Notes: generated from the sequence alone by a model not told the origin. A stretch of 64,000 bases of DNA from Blautia glucerasea (GCF_020537505.1 NZ_JAJBMO010000021.1:1-64000); one strand, 5' to 3'. Shown: positions 18,374 through 27,820, counted from the stretch's first letter. Translations and numbers: made by a program.

Positions 18374-19372
18374 TCAATTTAATTTACTATTCAGGAACTC
18401 AAGCAACTCTTCCACCAATTCATCCGGTTCATCATTTTTCCTTCTGATATATCCGAAAAATACCCTGTTCTTTTTGAATTCCAGTGGAATGCCTTCATTT
18501 ACAGCTTTCTTGTCATCCGAAAGATAGTTTCCGCTAATATTGCAAAGATCTGTTTCTTTCAGCATTTTTTCCATAATGTAATCGCTGTTTGTGATTACGG
18601 AAACGTCCAGGTTTTCCCAGCTGAATACTCCTCGTTTTTCTTTTTCCCCCAACTCCAGGAATTCATCACGGAAATTTTGGATAAAGCGGAAGTTCTTCAT
18701 CTGTTCCATATTTACTGTCTGCTGGTCTTTTTGCGCCAGCGTATTTACAGTGCCATTATTTTCCACTTCTGAAGCAATTTTCATATCTGGCTTCTTTGCT
18801 TTTTCGGAAGGTGGCATTTCTTTATATAGAATATTTTCTTTTCCGGGATAAAAGGTCGCTGTGCTTTCCTGCATCACATTAAAAACCAGGCGATTTTTCA
18901 CCAGCTCATACTGAAATTCTTTCTTCTGCTGCTCCATTATGTATACGAAACCAACATCGGAAAGATAATCCCTCACGCGCTCCATGACCGTCCGCACACC
19001 AGCTGTATAAATTTCAAAGTGATAGTCCTTTTCATAATTTTTCTTATAAAACTCTACAAACTGATTGGTAAACCAGGAACTGGGATTCAGGGAAATACGC
19101 AAATACTTTGCCATATTTTTATGCCCCATCTCTTCCAGGATCCGGGAGTCATTTACAATTCTGCAGGCATAACGATACGCTTCCCGTCCCTTGGCAGTAA
19201 GGGCAATTCCCCTTGGCATACGGTCAAACAATACCATTCCCATATCATTTTCCAGAGCTTTGATGGCCTTGCTCACACTTGGCTGGGTGGTATAAAGCAG
19301 TTTCGCAGCCTCACTGATGGAGCCGGTTTCTGCACATGTTATAAAATATATTAATTGTTTAAGATCTAACAT
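18374..19372 (-). CDS. LysR-family regulator of the ABC/methyltransferase island
   Basis: A 332-residue LysR-type regulator. Residues 1-60 form the helix-turn-helix (MLDLKQLIYFITCAETGSIS, AAKLLYTTQPSVSKAIKAL). The effector domain is divergent and carries a charged insert around residues 160-230, rich in Lys and Glu, without a close match in typical LysR proteins. The ATG at 19372 follows GAAGGAA; the frame runs further upstream without a ribosome site. It lies between the two ABC operons and the methyltransferase genes and is the best candidate to bind the shared motif at their promoters. Confidence 0.82.
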   Translation of the reverse strand: MLDLKQLIYFITCAETGSISEAAKLLYTTQPSVSKAIKALENDMGMVLFDRMPRGIALTAKGREAYRYACRIVNDSRILEEMGHKNMAKYLRISLNPSSWFTNQFVEFYKKNYEKDYHFEIYTAGVRTVMERVRDYLSDVGFVYIMEQQKKEFQYELVKNRLVFNVMQESTATFYPGKENILYKEMPPSEKAKKPDMKIASEVENNGTVNTLAQKDQQTVNMEQMKNFRFIQNFRDEFLELGEKEKRGVFSWENLDVSVITNSDYIMEKMLKETDLCNISGNYLSDDKKAVNEGIPLEFKKNRVFFGYIRRKNDEPDELVEELLEFLNSKLN

Positions 19373-19499
19373 ATATGGTTCCTTCACTTTTTCTTCAAGC
19401 CAGTTTTCTTCAGCCTTGATCATTCCAGCCTTATATGCTGTTTTTTATATTATTTTAGGAAATCCTGCTGCCCCTTCTTCATACCCATGCGATTTTTTA

Positions 19500-21278
19500 T
19501 TATTTTGCTTTCTTTGCCGCAATGGCAAACATCGGGGTTGGATTATAAAATTCATCTTTTTCTTTATAAACCCGTCTGCTCAATCCCAGATCAATGGAAA
19601 TCTGTTCCATACCTGTCTTCCCAAGCTCTTCCACGTCCCAGGCGGGGCGGAGGTAGGAGCTGATGGGAAGCTGGCGTTTAATATCTTCGCATTCCTGCAT
19701 CAGGGAATTTCCAAGCTGGTTGTGGGCGTGGTTTTCCGGAAGACCGGAGGTTTCAGCGAAGTTTGTGGCGCCGTAGTTGGCATCAAAATTCAGGAGAAGT
19801 CCGCCTGGTTTTAATACTCTGGACCACTCTTTGTAGGCCTGGGCTGCTTCTGGTAAGGTCCAGGTCAGGTTTCGGGAAATGACTACGTCGAAGCTCTCAT
19901 CCGAAAAGCTTAAATGCTCTGCATCCATCACCTGGAAATCACAGCTTACCAGCTCTTCTTTAGCAAGGATCCGGGAGTTTATGATCATATCCGGAGTAAG
20001 GTCGGTACCAATTACATCGTGTCCCTGTTTTGCAAGAAGGATTGTAAAGAAACCAGTTCCACAGCCTACATCTAGGATTTTAAGTTTAACATTACCAGTC
20101 TCTTTTTCCTTATTTTCTGCAACTGCGTCTTTTCTTTCTTTGCTTTCATCCCCAATCTTTTTTTCAGAGCTTAATGGCTTTTCAGGTAGGTATTTCTCAA
20201 TTTCTTCCAGCCATCTCTTTGCCAACGGACTATGTAACTCTGCTCTTCTCTGCTCCAGAAAGCTGTCGCTTCGCTTGGTCCAGTAGGCTGCAATCTTCTC
20301 TTTTCGGTCGTCTTCCTCGTAGCTGATCCGGCCATAAGCTACCACCGGTCCATCCTTAATCACCTGCAGGGAGCCAGTCTGATACAGAATCACTCCATCC
20401 CCATAGGAGGTACAGGTTTCCAGGATATGGTCCTCATAATCTTTTACATATCCAAGGATTTCTCCTTCTGTAAACAGGTCTCCAGCCTTCTTCTGCGGAT
20501 ACCAGAGTCCTGTATAAGAAGCAGACTGATACTGCACATCTGTTACATTTAATGGATAATATTTTCGCATACTTCTATGTCCGTCATAGATTCCAAGAAA
20601 CCGTAAAATACTGCGCACATCACGCTTCATAGAGCGCACTTCTTCTGTCTCCCAGGCTCCCATGCCGCCTCGTTCCAGAAGCACGGAAGGAATGCCGCAG
20701 GATGCTGCATAATTGTAGCTTCCACCGGAGGCTACCTCTGATTTTACCATATAAGGGACATCCACCTGCTCTGCCATCTGACGGGAAATCTTCATCACTT
20801 CCGGATCCGCTTTTCCTGCATAATACACATAGGGAGTCAGCTTCTCATAGTCATCACCGCCGTGAAGATCAATGTAATAATCTGCCACTTTCTGCAGTTC
20901 TTCTACCACTGCTGAAGCCAGTCTTTCATACTTTGTACCATCTTTTTTTCCTGGAAAAACCCGGTTCAAATTCTCGCCGGTTGCTCTGCAAAGAGAACCG
21001 TGACGGTTCTCAAATTCCTCTTTGGCGACTACCTTTACAATAATTACTGTTCCTGCCATTTTCTCAATTTTCAGGTCTCTTCCAAGCTCTACTGCACTCT
21101 GGATTCCCACATATTCGCCAGCGTGGATACCAGCTGTGAGCAGGGCTGTTTTGCCTGGTTTTTCACCCCGGATGATCGTTGCCGGAAGCGAAAATTCTCC
21201 ATTTCCGATAGTAATAAAGCCATGGACGCGCTGCCCGGGCGCTGCACATAAACCGCCTACATTTATCATTTCACTCAT
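19500..21278 (-). CDS. AspA/AstE-type zinc deacylase fused to a class I methyltransferase
   Basis: A 592-residue two-domain protein. Residues 1-320 resemble M14-related succinylglutamate desuccinylase/aspartoacylase: zinc ligands H52 and E55 (GIHAGEY), H139 (IDLHGG), substrate motif NLNRVFPG and general base E202 (LLERGG). Residues about 330-592 are a SAM methyltransferase with motif I LDVGCGTGF at 401-410 and the NLTWTLPE core, joined by a charged linker. The second domain is a paralogue of the next gene upstream. The start at 21278 is favoured by AAAAGG and family length; upstream in-frame ATG/GTG codons are possible. A role in making or trimming a small amino-acid-derived ligand for the ABC systems is inference. 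Confidence 0.82.
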   Translation of the reverse strand: MSEMINVGGLCAAPGQRVHGFITIGNGEFSLPATIIRGEKPGKTALLTAGIHAGEYVGIQSAVELGRDLKIEKMAGTVIIVKVVAKEEFENRHGSLCRATGENLNRVFPGKKDGTKYERLASAVVEELQKVADYYIDLHGGDDYEKLTPYVYYAGKADPEVMKISRQMAEQVDVPYMVKSEVASGGSYNYAASCGIPSVLLERGGMGAWETEEVRSMKRDVRSILRFLGIYDGHRSMRKYYPLNVTDVQYQSASYTGLWYPQKKAGDLFTEGEILGYVKDYEDHILETCTSYGDGVILYQTGSLQVIKDGPVVAYGRISYEEDDRKEKIAAYWTKRSDSFLEQRRAELHSPLAKRWLEEIEKYLPEKPLSSEKKIGDESKERKDAVAENKEKETGNVKLKILDVGCGTGFFTILLAKQGHDVIGTDLTPDMIINSRILAKEELVSCDFQVMDAEHLSFSDESFDVVISRNLTWTLPEAAQAYKEWSRVLKPGGLLLNFDANYGATNFAETSGLPENHAHNQLGNSLMQECEDIKRQLPISSYLRPAWDVEELGKTGMEQISIDLGLSRRVYKEKDEFYNPTPMFAIAAKKAK

Positions 21279-21417
21279 TCTTTTTTCTACCTTTTCCATA
21301 TAATATTTCAACATCACACCCAGTGTATTGGAATACTCTTTTGCCTCATACTTATTAACTTCATCACTGGTAACCGCTACAATTCATAGTCTGAACCGTA
21401 ACGGCACCCTTCTTTTA

Positions 21418-22263
21418 TTACTTTGTAACCTCCACCATAAACATCGGCGTAGACCCATAATTCAGCTTTTCTTCCTCGCTCCAAACCTTCTGCCAGATAT
21501 CTTCATTCACTTCTATTTTTTTTGCTCCAATTCCCTCCAGAACCTTCACATCCCACCCCGGGCGCTTGGTCTCAGACAGCGGAACCTGCAGCGCAATCTT
21601 CTCCATCCGGTCAATATCTGTGCACAAATAATGGTCATCCAGGCTTCCTTTTTCCACATTTTTGCGGTCATTTTCATAAGCCTCACGCTTCTCATCATCA
21701 TAAAGATACCCGTACCAGTTTGCATCGAAATTCAGAAGCTTTCCGCCTTTTTTCAGCACACGAAGCCACTCTTTATAAGCCATTTCCGGGTGAGGCAGAT
21801 TCCAGGTCAGGTTCCGGGAAATGATCACATCAAAGCTCTCATCCTCAAACTCCAAAGCCTGGGCATCCATCCGTTTAAACTCAATATGATTCTTCTTTTC
21901 CCCGATAAATTTCGCTGCATTTTCCGCAGCCTTTTCCAGCATTCCAGGAGTATAATCTACCGCAGTTACATAATATCCTGCCTCCGCCAGAATCATAGGG
22001 AAAAAGCCAGGACCAGTGCCGATGTCCAAAATTTTCAGCTGTTCTTTCTCTTCATCAGGATTTCTGTTTCCGAAAGATTCTGTTTCCGCAAAACCTTCTT
22101 CTGCATCCTGATTTTCCCCAGATCTCTTTCCAAAAAATCCGCTTTCCAGAGTCTCCAGCCATGCCTTCTTCTGCATCCCCTTCAGCTCTTTTTCATTCAC
22201 CTCAGAATACCCCTCCGTCCGGGTACTCCAATAGCTCTCTATTTCGTCCAGTAATTTATCCAA
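21418..22263 (-). CDS. Class I SAM-dependent methyltransferase
   Basis: A 281-residue methyltransferase with motif I LDIGTGPGFF, the acidic VDYTP strand, and the NLTWNLPHPEMAYKEWLRVL core. The N-terminal YWSTRTEGYSEVNEKEL matches the YWTKRSDSFLEQRRAEL of the fusion protein downstream, so both act on related substrates. The start is judged to be TTG at 22263 because GGAGG lies eight bases before it; the frame extends upstream through the promoter. It is the first gene of its unit; the fusion gene follows after 139 bases. Confidence 0.82.
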   Translation of the reverse strand: MDKLLDEIESYWSTRTEGYSEVNEKELKGMQKKAWLETLESGFFGKRSGENQDAEEGFAETESFGNRNPDEEKEQLKILDIGTGPGFFPMILAEAGYYVTAVDYTPGMLEKAAENAAKFIGEKKNHIEFKRMDAQALEFEDESFDVIISRNLTWNLPHPEMAYKEWLRVLKKGGKLLNFDANWYGYLYDDEKREAYENDRKNVEKGSLDDHYLCTDIDRMEKIALQVPLSETKRPGWDVKVLEGIGAKKIEVNEDIWQKVWSEEEKLNYGSTPMFMVEVTK

Positions 22264-22297
22264 TTGTAAATCCTCCGCATTAAACTCTAATGTTAAA

Positions 22298-22341
22298 ATT
22301 TTATCAAAATTCCCCACTTTTCGCAAGCCCCCCAGGGGGAT
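22298..22341 (-). promoter_or_regulatory. Promoter C of the ABC/methyltransferase regulon
   Basis: Minus strand: ATCCCCCTGGGGGGC (22341-22327), -35 TTGCGA (22326-22321), 17-base spacer, -10 TAAAAT (22303-22298). The predicted leader before the TTG start is about 28 bases. Confidence 0.6.
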
Positions 22342-22481
22342 GAAACTCTACAGAAAAAGTTGTAAAGTGATGTTGAATTTTAATAGGAAATATTATAATA
22401 TAAAACTGAAATATGTTGAAAGCATATACGGCTGTTGAAAAGGCAAATATTGATTCTGCAAATTATAAAAAGGAGAGGCTT

Positions 22482-24152
22482 ATGGTACTGGGGCTATATT
22501 ATTGTGATCATTGTGGCTCGTTTATTGAATCTGCAAGGGATGATTTGATTAATCTTATTGAAGAGAATATTGAAGCAGGCAATAAGGAATTTGTTGTAGA
22601 AGAACAGATGGTTGTGTCTGAAGCAATGTACAAAAAGTGTGAATATCGTTCGAAATATTCTTTTTCAGATTTAGAAGATATAGCATATAAGTATTCCTCT
22701 TCCAAACGTATTTCTGAAAAAAAAGAAGATGGACGTCTTGTGGTTGATGTGAAGTATACCCTCACGTTACTTGATGACTTTATCCGTTCGAGGGAAGATC
22801 CGAAACATTTGGAACTGGCACAAATAACAAACATAAAAAAGCAAGATCCTTCCTATATTAATTATTTTCAATCCATAATGAAACCTGATGAAGAAACCGG
22901 AAAAGTAAATATCTTGTATGCGTGGAAGAATACTGCAAAATGTCCTATATGTGGAAAAAGAATGTCTTTTGTTCCACCTGATTTATACAACTGGGATGGT
23001 TTGGATTTAAAAAAAATGGAATCTGCAATAAAGATAAATGATCATAACATGGCTGTGAAAAAAGTTGATAAAATGTTTGAGGAAAAAATGGCATTTTCTT
23101 CTGCTGTGCCCGCAAACAATACACTGGAGAGACAGCAGCTTGTTGAATATTTGCAACATGTATTTGAACTTTATTCGGACATCTTTTTTCTTAAAGAACA
23201 ACTGGTGAATTTTGACACTGAAATAATAGAAGCCAAAAGAATGGAGATACGTGAAAAAAGCCAGTTTACGGAAAAATGCAAAAAAGAAATGGTTTATTTA
23301 GAGAAAGAGCTTGTACAGGCTGAAAGCCGCAATGTAGCGATGTCTCTTCAAATACGCCCTGAGGATCTGGGATTGCACATGCCACAGGAACCGGAATATT
23401 CCAAACCTGGTTTTTTCAATAAAAAGAAAGTTAATGCCGAAAATGAGAGATTAAGGAATAAATATGAAAAAGCAGTTCAGGAATTTAATGAAAAATGGGA
23501 AAAAGAAAAAACGAGAGAGGTAAGGCAAAGAGAAGAATATAATGCGAAAGCTTTAGAAAAGCAAAAACAGTTGATAAAAGACCTCAATGCCCAAAAGAAA
23601 TGTTTAACAGATAAGCTGGAAGCTGGTGCAGGAAAATTAGCGATTTCTGCCGTCAGAGAATTTTATGAAAATGAAATCGAAGAAATAAATGCGAAAGTAT
23701 CAGAGGCCTGTGATGTACTAAAAAAACTTTTGAAGTCTGGGATTTTGCATCCAAAATATTGGGATTTTGTTGCTGTTTCGTCAATTTATGAATACCTGAG
23801 TACAGGAAGATGCAGCACACTGGAAGGCGGGGACGGGGCATACAACCTGTATGAGGCAGAGATCCTGGCGAATCGGGTGATTGATCAGCTTGATGCAGTA
23901 ATTGATTCTTTAAATACAATAAAGAGAAATCAGTACTTAATGTATAATGTGTTAACAAGCATTAACAGAAACATAAAGGATATTTCTCAAAAAATGTCTG
24001 TAGCAGTAGATGCGCTTAGTCATCTTGAGAGTGATGTTTCCTCTATAAAAGAAACCACAGAAATGATAGAATATAATACTGCAAAATCAGCTTATTATTC
24101 AAAAGTTAATGCAGATTTGACGAATGCACTTGGATATATGGTTGCTATGTGA
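22482..24152 (+). CDS. Zinc-ribbon/coiled-coil protein of unknown function
   Basis: A 556-residue protein without a recognised function. The N-terminal half has two CxxC pairs (CDHC near residue 10, CPIC near 158) that could form a split zinc ribbon. Residues about 215-400 are strongly charged and coiled-coil-like. The C-terminal part contains VSSIYEYLSTGRCSTLEGGDGAYNLY (shown in part), a segment I recognise from uncharacterised Firmicute proteins, and further amphipathic helices. The ATG at 22482 follows AAAAAGGAGAGG. Base composition is noticeably AT-richer than the neighbouring genes, suggesting transfer. It is divergent from the methyltransferase unit and monocistronic. Confidence 0.75.
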   Translation: MVLGLYYCDHCGSFIESARDDLINLIEENIEAGNKEFVVEEQMVVSEAMYKKCEYRSKYSFSDLEDIAYKYSSSKRISEKKEDGRLVVDVKYTLTLLDDFIRSREDPKHLELAQITNIKKQDPSYINYFQSIMKPDEETGKVNILYAWKNTAKCPICGKRMSFVPPDLYNWDGLDLKKMESAIKINDHNMAVKKVDKMFEEKMAFSSAVPANNTLERQQLVEYLQHVFELYSDIFFLKEQLVNFDTEIIEAKRMEIREKSQFTEKCKKEMVYLEKELVQAESRNVAMSLQIRPEDLGLHMPQEPEYSKPGFFNKKKVNAENERLRNKYEKAVQEFNEKWEKEKTREVRQREEYNAKALEKQKQLIKDLNAQKKCLTDKLEAGAGKLAISAVREFYENEIEEINAKVSEACDVLKKLLKSGILHPKYWDFVAVSSIYEYLSTGRCSTLEGGDGAYNLYEAEILANRVIDQLDAVIDSLNTIKRNQYLMYNVLTSINRNIKDISQKMSVAVDALSHLESDVSSIKETTEMIEYNTAKSAYYSKVNADLTNALGYMVAM

Positions 24153-24217
24153 AAGATGAATATTATGTCCGTTGTATAATACTTTTATCGTACAGGGGCG
24201 CTTTCCTTTGTAATGTT

Positions 24218-24567
24218 TTACGCAAACTCATTATACATCAGAAAGCCCTGTACGATTTTTTTATGAAGATTTTTCGTCTGGTTCCGAAGGATCCCACGTA
24301 TCCTTTTCTTCGCTGTTCCCACATTATAAAGACCTGTCAGGGAGTCTCTCTGAGCTGCTTTTTTCAGCTTTTCTTTTGCAAACATATCCTGGTTAATATT
24401 CTGCAGATAGCCAAGAACCTTCCCCCATATGGCAACTGCCGATTGCAATATTCAGGCAGAGCACTGTCATGGTGTACATATAACTGCCCACTGTCCCTGT
24501 GATATTCCCATACAGTATCAAAGATTTTTTTGAAAAATGTGATTTTCTCTAGCATGATCCAATACAT
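24218..24567 (-). pseudogene. Remnant of a GGDEF-type diguanylate cyclase
   Basis: Two overlapping minus-strand frames together read as the end of a PAS-like segment (VWEYHRDSGQLYVHHDSALP) and the start of a GGDEF domain (AAQRDSLTGLYNVGTAKKRI). A frame change between them and loss of everything after the DSLTGLYN helix, including the GGDEF motif, show the gene is broken. No function is expected. Confidence 0.65.
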
Positions 24568-24590
24568 TCACTGTTATACTGAATTTTTTA

Positions 24591-25595
24591 TTATCTGGCT
24601 GTATTCTCAGCCGCAATCTCATCAATTCTTGCAAGCTCTTCCTCTGTAAACGGTGCACAGTGGATTGCTTTTATGTTGTCAAGGATCTGCTGCGGACGTG
24701 ACGCTCCGATCAGTACACTGGTCACTTCCTCCTGTGCAAGAAGCCAGCCAAGAGCCATCTCAGAAAGCTTCTCACCGCGTTCTGCAGCCATGTCGTTCAG
24801 CTCCCGTATCTGCTGTAAACGCTCTGGTGTCAGATTGCTTTCCTTCAAAAATCTGCCGTCTGTACGGATGCGGCTGTCCTTCGGAATTCCATTGAGATAA
24901 CGGTCTGTAAGCTGTCCCTGGGCAAGAGGGCTGAAGGTAATCAGACCTTTTTTCAGGATTCCTGTGGTCTTCTTCAGACCATTTTTCTCTACGGTTCTGT
25001 CAAAAATAGAGTAACGGTTCTGATTAATCACAAATGGACAATGCATTTCCTGCAAGATCTGGGCTGCCTGTGACAAAGTTTTTCCATCATAATTGGAAAG
25101 TCCTACGTACAGTGCTTTTCCACTTTGAACAGCGCTTGCCAATGCTCCCATAGTCTCCTCAAGAGGGGTTTCCGGATCCATTCTGTGATGGTAAAAAATA
25201 TCTACATATTCCAGTCCCATACGCTTCAGACTCTGGTCCAGGCTTGCCAGCAAGTACTTACGGCTGCCCCAGTTTCCATAAGGGCCATCCCACATTTCGT
25301 AGCCTGCCTTAGTGGTAATAATAAGCTCGTCCCTATATTTTCCCAGATCTTCTTTCAGGATCCTTCCGAAATTGATCTCTGCACTTCCAGGTTCCGGTCC
25401 ATAATTATTTGCCAGGTCAAACTGTGTGATCCCATTGTCGAAAGCTGTAAAACACAGCTGTCTCATGTTTTCAAAATTCGCCGTATCTCCGAAATTGTGC
25501 CACAGTCCAAGTGACACCTTCGGTAGCATAAGTCCGCTGTCACCGCAGCGGTTGTATTCCATTGTGGTGTAACGTTCCTTTGAAGCAATGTACAT
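24591..25595 (-). CDS. Aldo/keto reductase, YghZ-like
   Basis: A 334-residue aldo/keto reductase. The TIM-barrel features are present: FDLANNYGPEPGSAEINFG with the catalytic Asp and Tyr, the KAGY lysine, and YHHRMDPETPLEETMGAL. This subfamily (AKR14, YghZ/GpR) reduces L-glyceraldehyde 3-phosphate and methylglyoxal with NADPH. The start at 25595 follows GGGAGG; an upstream ATG at 25658 lacks a site. It stands alone between the GGDEF remnant and the MATE gene. Confidence 0.85.
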   Translation of the reverse strand: MYIASKERYTTMEYNRCGDSGLMLPKVSLGLWHNFGDTANFENMRQLCFTAFDNGITQFDLANNYGPEPGSAEINFGRILKEDLGKYRDELIITTKAGYEMWDGPYGNWGSRKYLLASLDQSLKRMGLEYVDIFYHHRMDPETPLEETMGALASAVQSGKALYVGLSNYDGKTLSQAAQILQEMHCPFVINQNRYSIFDRTVEKNGLKKTTGILKKGLITFSPLAQGQLTDRYLNGIPKDSRIRTDGRFLKESNLTPERLQQIRELNDMAAERGEKLSEMALGWLLAQEEVTSVLIGASRPQQILDNIKAIHCAPFTEEELARIDEIAAENTAR

Positions 25596-25792
25596 AATAA
25601 AAACCTCCCTGAAAACGATAATCAAATTTATTATACTCCCAGGGAATTGATTTGTCATGGGAAAATGTGAATGTTTACACCATACATTTCCTATAGTATA
25701 ATGAGAAAGATTTTGATAAATTTCTTTTTAACGAAAGTGATCTTTTTATTTATGGTAAAGCAAAACAGACGTTATCCTCTTCTGGATCCGTA

Positions 25793-25809
25793 GATAATAA
25801 ATCATTATC
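25793..25809. promoter_or_regulatory. Inverted repeat upstream of the MATE gene
   Basis: GATAAT-AAATC-ATTATC is a perfect inverted repeat about 50 bases before the MATE start. It may be an operator; no matching second site was found. Confidence 0.35.
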
Positions 25810-25856
25810 TTTTTTATAACAATATTGATATTTTTCAGAAAGGATAACCTTTAGAC

Positions 25857-27170
25857 ATGCAAAAACAATTTTTCAAATATACTACCCAGAGCGTAGCTGC
25901 CATGATCGGTTTTTCCATCTATATTCTTGCGGACACCTTTTTCATCTCCGTCCAGTCCGGTGCAGATGGACTTGCGGTTCTGAACCTGATTTTGCCTGTT
26001 TATGGACTGGTTTATGCCATCGGATCCATGATCGGCATTGGCTCTGCAACCAGATATTCCATTGACAGATCCCGACAGCAGAATACGGATTTCTATTTTA
26101 CACAATCTGTTTTCTGGGCTTTGCTCTGCAGCGTTCCCTTTATTTTCACCGGAATTTTCTTTCCGGGGAAATTCCTGGCAATCCTTGGCGCAGATCAGGG
26201 ACTGATCTTACTGGGCAAAAGTTATCTGCGTATTATGCTGATTGCTTCGCCGCTTTTTATGGTTAACTATACTTTTACCGCCTTTGCCCGAAACGACCAT
26301 GCGCCTTCCCGCGCCATGACAGGGGCCATTGCAGGAAGTTTATTCAACATTTTATTTGACTATATTTTTATGTTTCCAATGGGACTGGGGCTTGCCGGCG
26401 CTGCTCTTGCCACAGCTGTCAGCCCTGCAATTACCATGACCGTCTGCAGCACACATTTTCTTGGAAAAAGAAATGGCGTAGCATTTAAGTGGAAAAGCCC
26501 TTCCCTCCGCCACCTGGTTTCCTGTTGCCAGCTTGGAATTTCAGCCTTTGTTGGAGAAATTTCTTCTGCCATCACTACGATTATTTTTAATATGCTGATC
26601 CTTGGAATTGCAGGAAATGTAGGCGTTGCGGCATATGGGGTGATCGCCAATCTTTCCCTGGTTGCTATGTCCATTTTCAATGGTCTTGCCCAGGGTGCGC
26701 AGCCATTGATCAGCCAGAATTATGGAAAAGGCAGCCAGAAAAATGTGAAAAAACTTCTAAAATGGAGTCTTCTTTCCTGCCTGGTCCTTGAGCTGGTTAT
26801 TGTGTTTATTTCCTTTGGCTTCACAGACGTTCTTATTGGAATCTTTAACAGCGAAAACAATTTACAGCTTTTAAATTATGCCCACACTGGCCTGCGGATC
26901 TACTTCCTTGGCTTCCTTTTTGCCGGAATCAACATTATGCTGGTAGCCTACTTCTCCGCCACCGACAGCCCCATCCCAGCCATCACAGGCTCCCTCATGA
27001 GAGGCATTATTGCCATTGCCCTCAGTGCCGTAATCCTCTCAAAACTACTGGGATTAAACGGCGTCTGGGGCTCGTTCCTGAGTTCAGAAGTGATTACAAT
27101 TATAGTAATTCTACTGCTTGCGAAGCTGGTACCTTTTTCTTCTGCAAAAAATAATTGCCCAAATCGGTAA
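25857..27170 (+). CDS. MATE-family efflux transporter
   Basis: A 437-residue polytopic protein of the MATE family (MepA-like), with about twelve helices in two homologous halves. The N-terminus SVAAMIGFSIYILADTFFIS and the ADTFF signature are typical. It exports cationic drugs or metabolites in exchange for Na+ or H+. AAAGGA precedes the start. A DtxR-like regulator follows after 65 bases in the same direction and may control it. Confidence 0.88.
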   Translation: MQKQFFKYTTQSVAAMIGFSIYILADTFFISVQSGADGLAVLNLILPVYGLVYAIGSMIGIGSATRYSIDRSRQQNTDFYFTQSVFWALLCSVPFIFTGIFFPGKFLAILGADQGLILLGKSYLRIMLIASPLFMVNYTFTAFARNDHAPSRAMTGAIAGSLFNILFDYIFMFPMGLGLAGAALATAVSPAITMTVCSTHFLGKRNGVAFKWKSPSLRHLVSCCQLGISAFVGEISSAITTIIFNMLILGIAGNVGVAAYGVIANLSLVAMSIFNGLAQGAQPLISQNYGKGSQKNVKKLLKWSLLSCLVLELVIVFISFGFTDVLIGIFNSENNLQLLNYAHTGLRIYFLGFLFAGINIMLVAYFSATDSPIPAITGSLMRGIIAIALSAVILSKLLGLNGVWGSFLSSEVITIIVILLLAKLVPFSSAKNNCPNR

Positions 27171-27235
27171 ACTATGGTATTCTATAGGTATTATACTTGT
27201 GCTGTTACACAAACAAGAAATTGAGGTGATCTATC

Positions 27236-27604
27236 GTGAAATCTAATGAATCCGCTGAGAACTATCTGGAAACGATTCTGGTCCTCAGCAAAAAGAAACC
27301 TGTTGTTCGTTCCGTTGATATTGCTGATGAACTTGGCTTTAAGAAATCAAGTGTCAGTGTCGCTATGAAGAACCTTCGTGAAAAGAACCATATCACTGTC
27401 ACTCCAGAAGGATATATTTATCTTACCGAATCCGGAAAAAAGATTGCAGATATGATTTATGAGCGACATGAATTTTTATCCTCCTGGCTGATCAGTCTGG
27501 GTGTTGATCCGGAAACTGCAACCTCCGATGCATGCCGTATCGAGCATGTCATCAGTCCAGAGAGCTTTACCGCTATCAAGGAGCATCTCTCTCCTGGTAA
27601 ATAA
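27236..27604 (+). CDS. DtxR/MntR-type metal-dependent regulator
   Basis: A 122-residue regulator with the N-terminal winged helix (SAENYLETILVLSKKKPVVR, then DIADELGFKKSSVSVAMKNL) and a dimerisation region with H and E residues typical of DtxR/MntR metal sites (ERHEFL, CRIEHVIS). The SH3-like third domain is absent, as in MntR. It starts at GTG 27236 after GAGGTG. It probably responds to iron or manganese; targets could include the MATE gene and the palindromic site at 60126. Confidence 0.85.
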   Translation: MKSNESAENYLETILVLSKKKPVVRSVDIADELGFKKSSVSVAMKNLREKNHITVTPEGYIYLTESGKKIADMIYERHEFLSSWLISLGVDPETATSDACRIEHVISPESFTAIKEHLSPGK

Positions 27605-27680
27605 ATTATACGCATTGCGTTTTTGCATTACATTTTCTTATAATTACAGAAGCTCATTGATTGCTGTACACAGTAATCAT

Positions 27681-27753
27681 AAAGACCTGTACTCCAGATA
27701 AAATCACTGATAGGGATCCATCATTGTAGAATTTTATCCGGAGACAGGTCTTT
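27681..27753 (+). terminator. Terminator after the DtxR-like gene
   Basis: AAAGACCTGT and AGATAAAAT pair with ATTTTATC and ACAGGTCTTT, followed by TTTATTT. The stem is long with a small internal mismatch. Confidence 0.8.
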
Positions 27754-27775
27754 TTATTTGCCCTAAACGCCAACA

Positions 27776-27812
27776 GGCAGCACCGCCAAAAGCTGCCTCG
27801 CCGCCTGTCGTT
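27776..27812 (-). terminator. Hairpin after glgB
   Basis: GGCAGC / GCTGCC with outer AACAGGC-type pairing lies directly after the glgB stop on the minus strand. It lacks a good T tract, so termination is uncertain. Confidence 0.35.
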
Positions 27813-27820
27813 ATCAAAGC

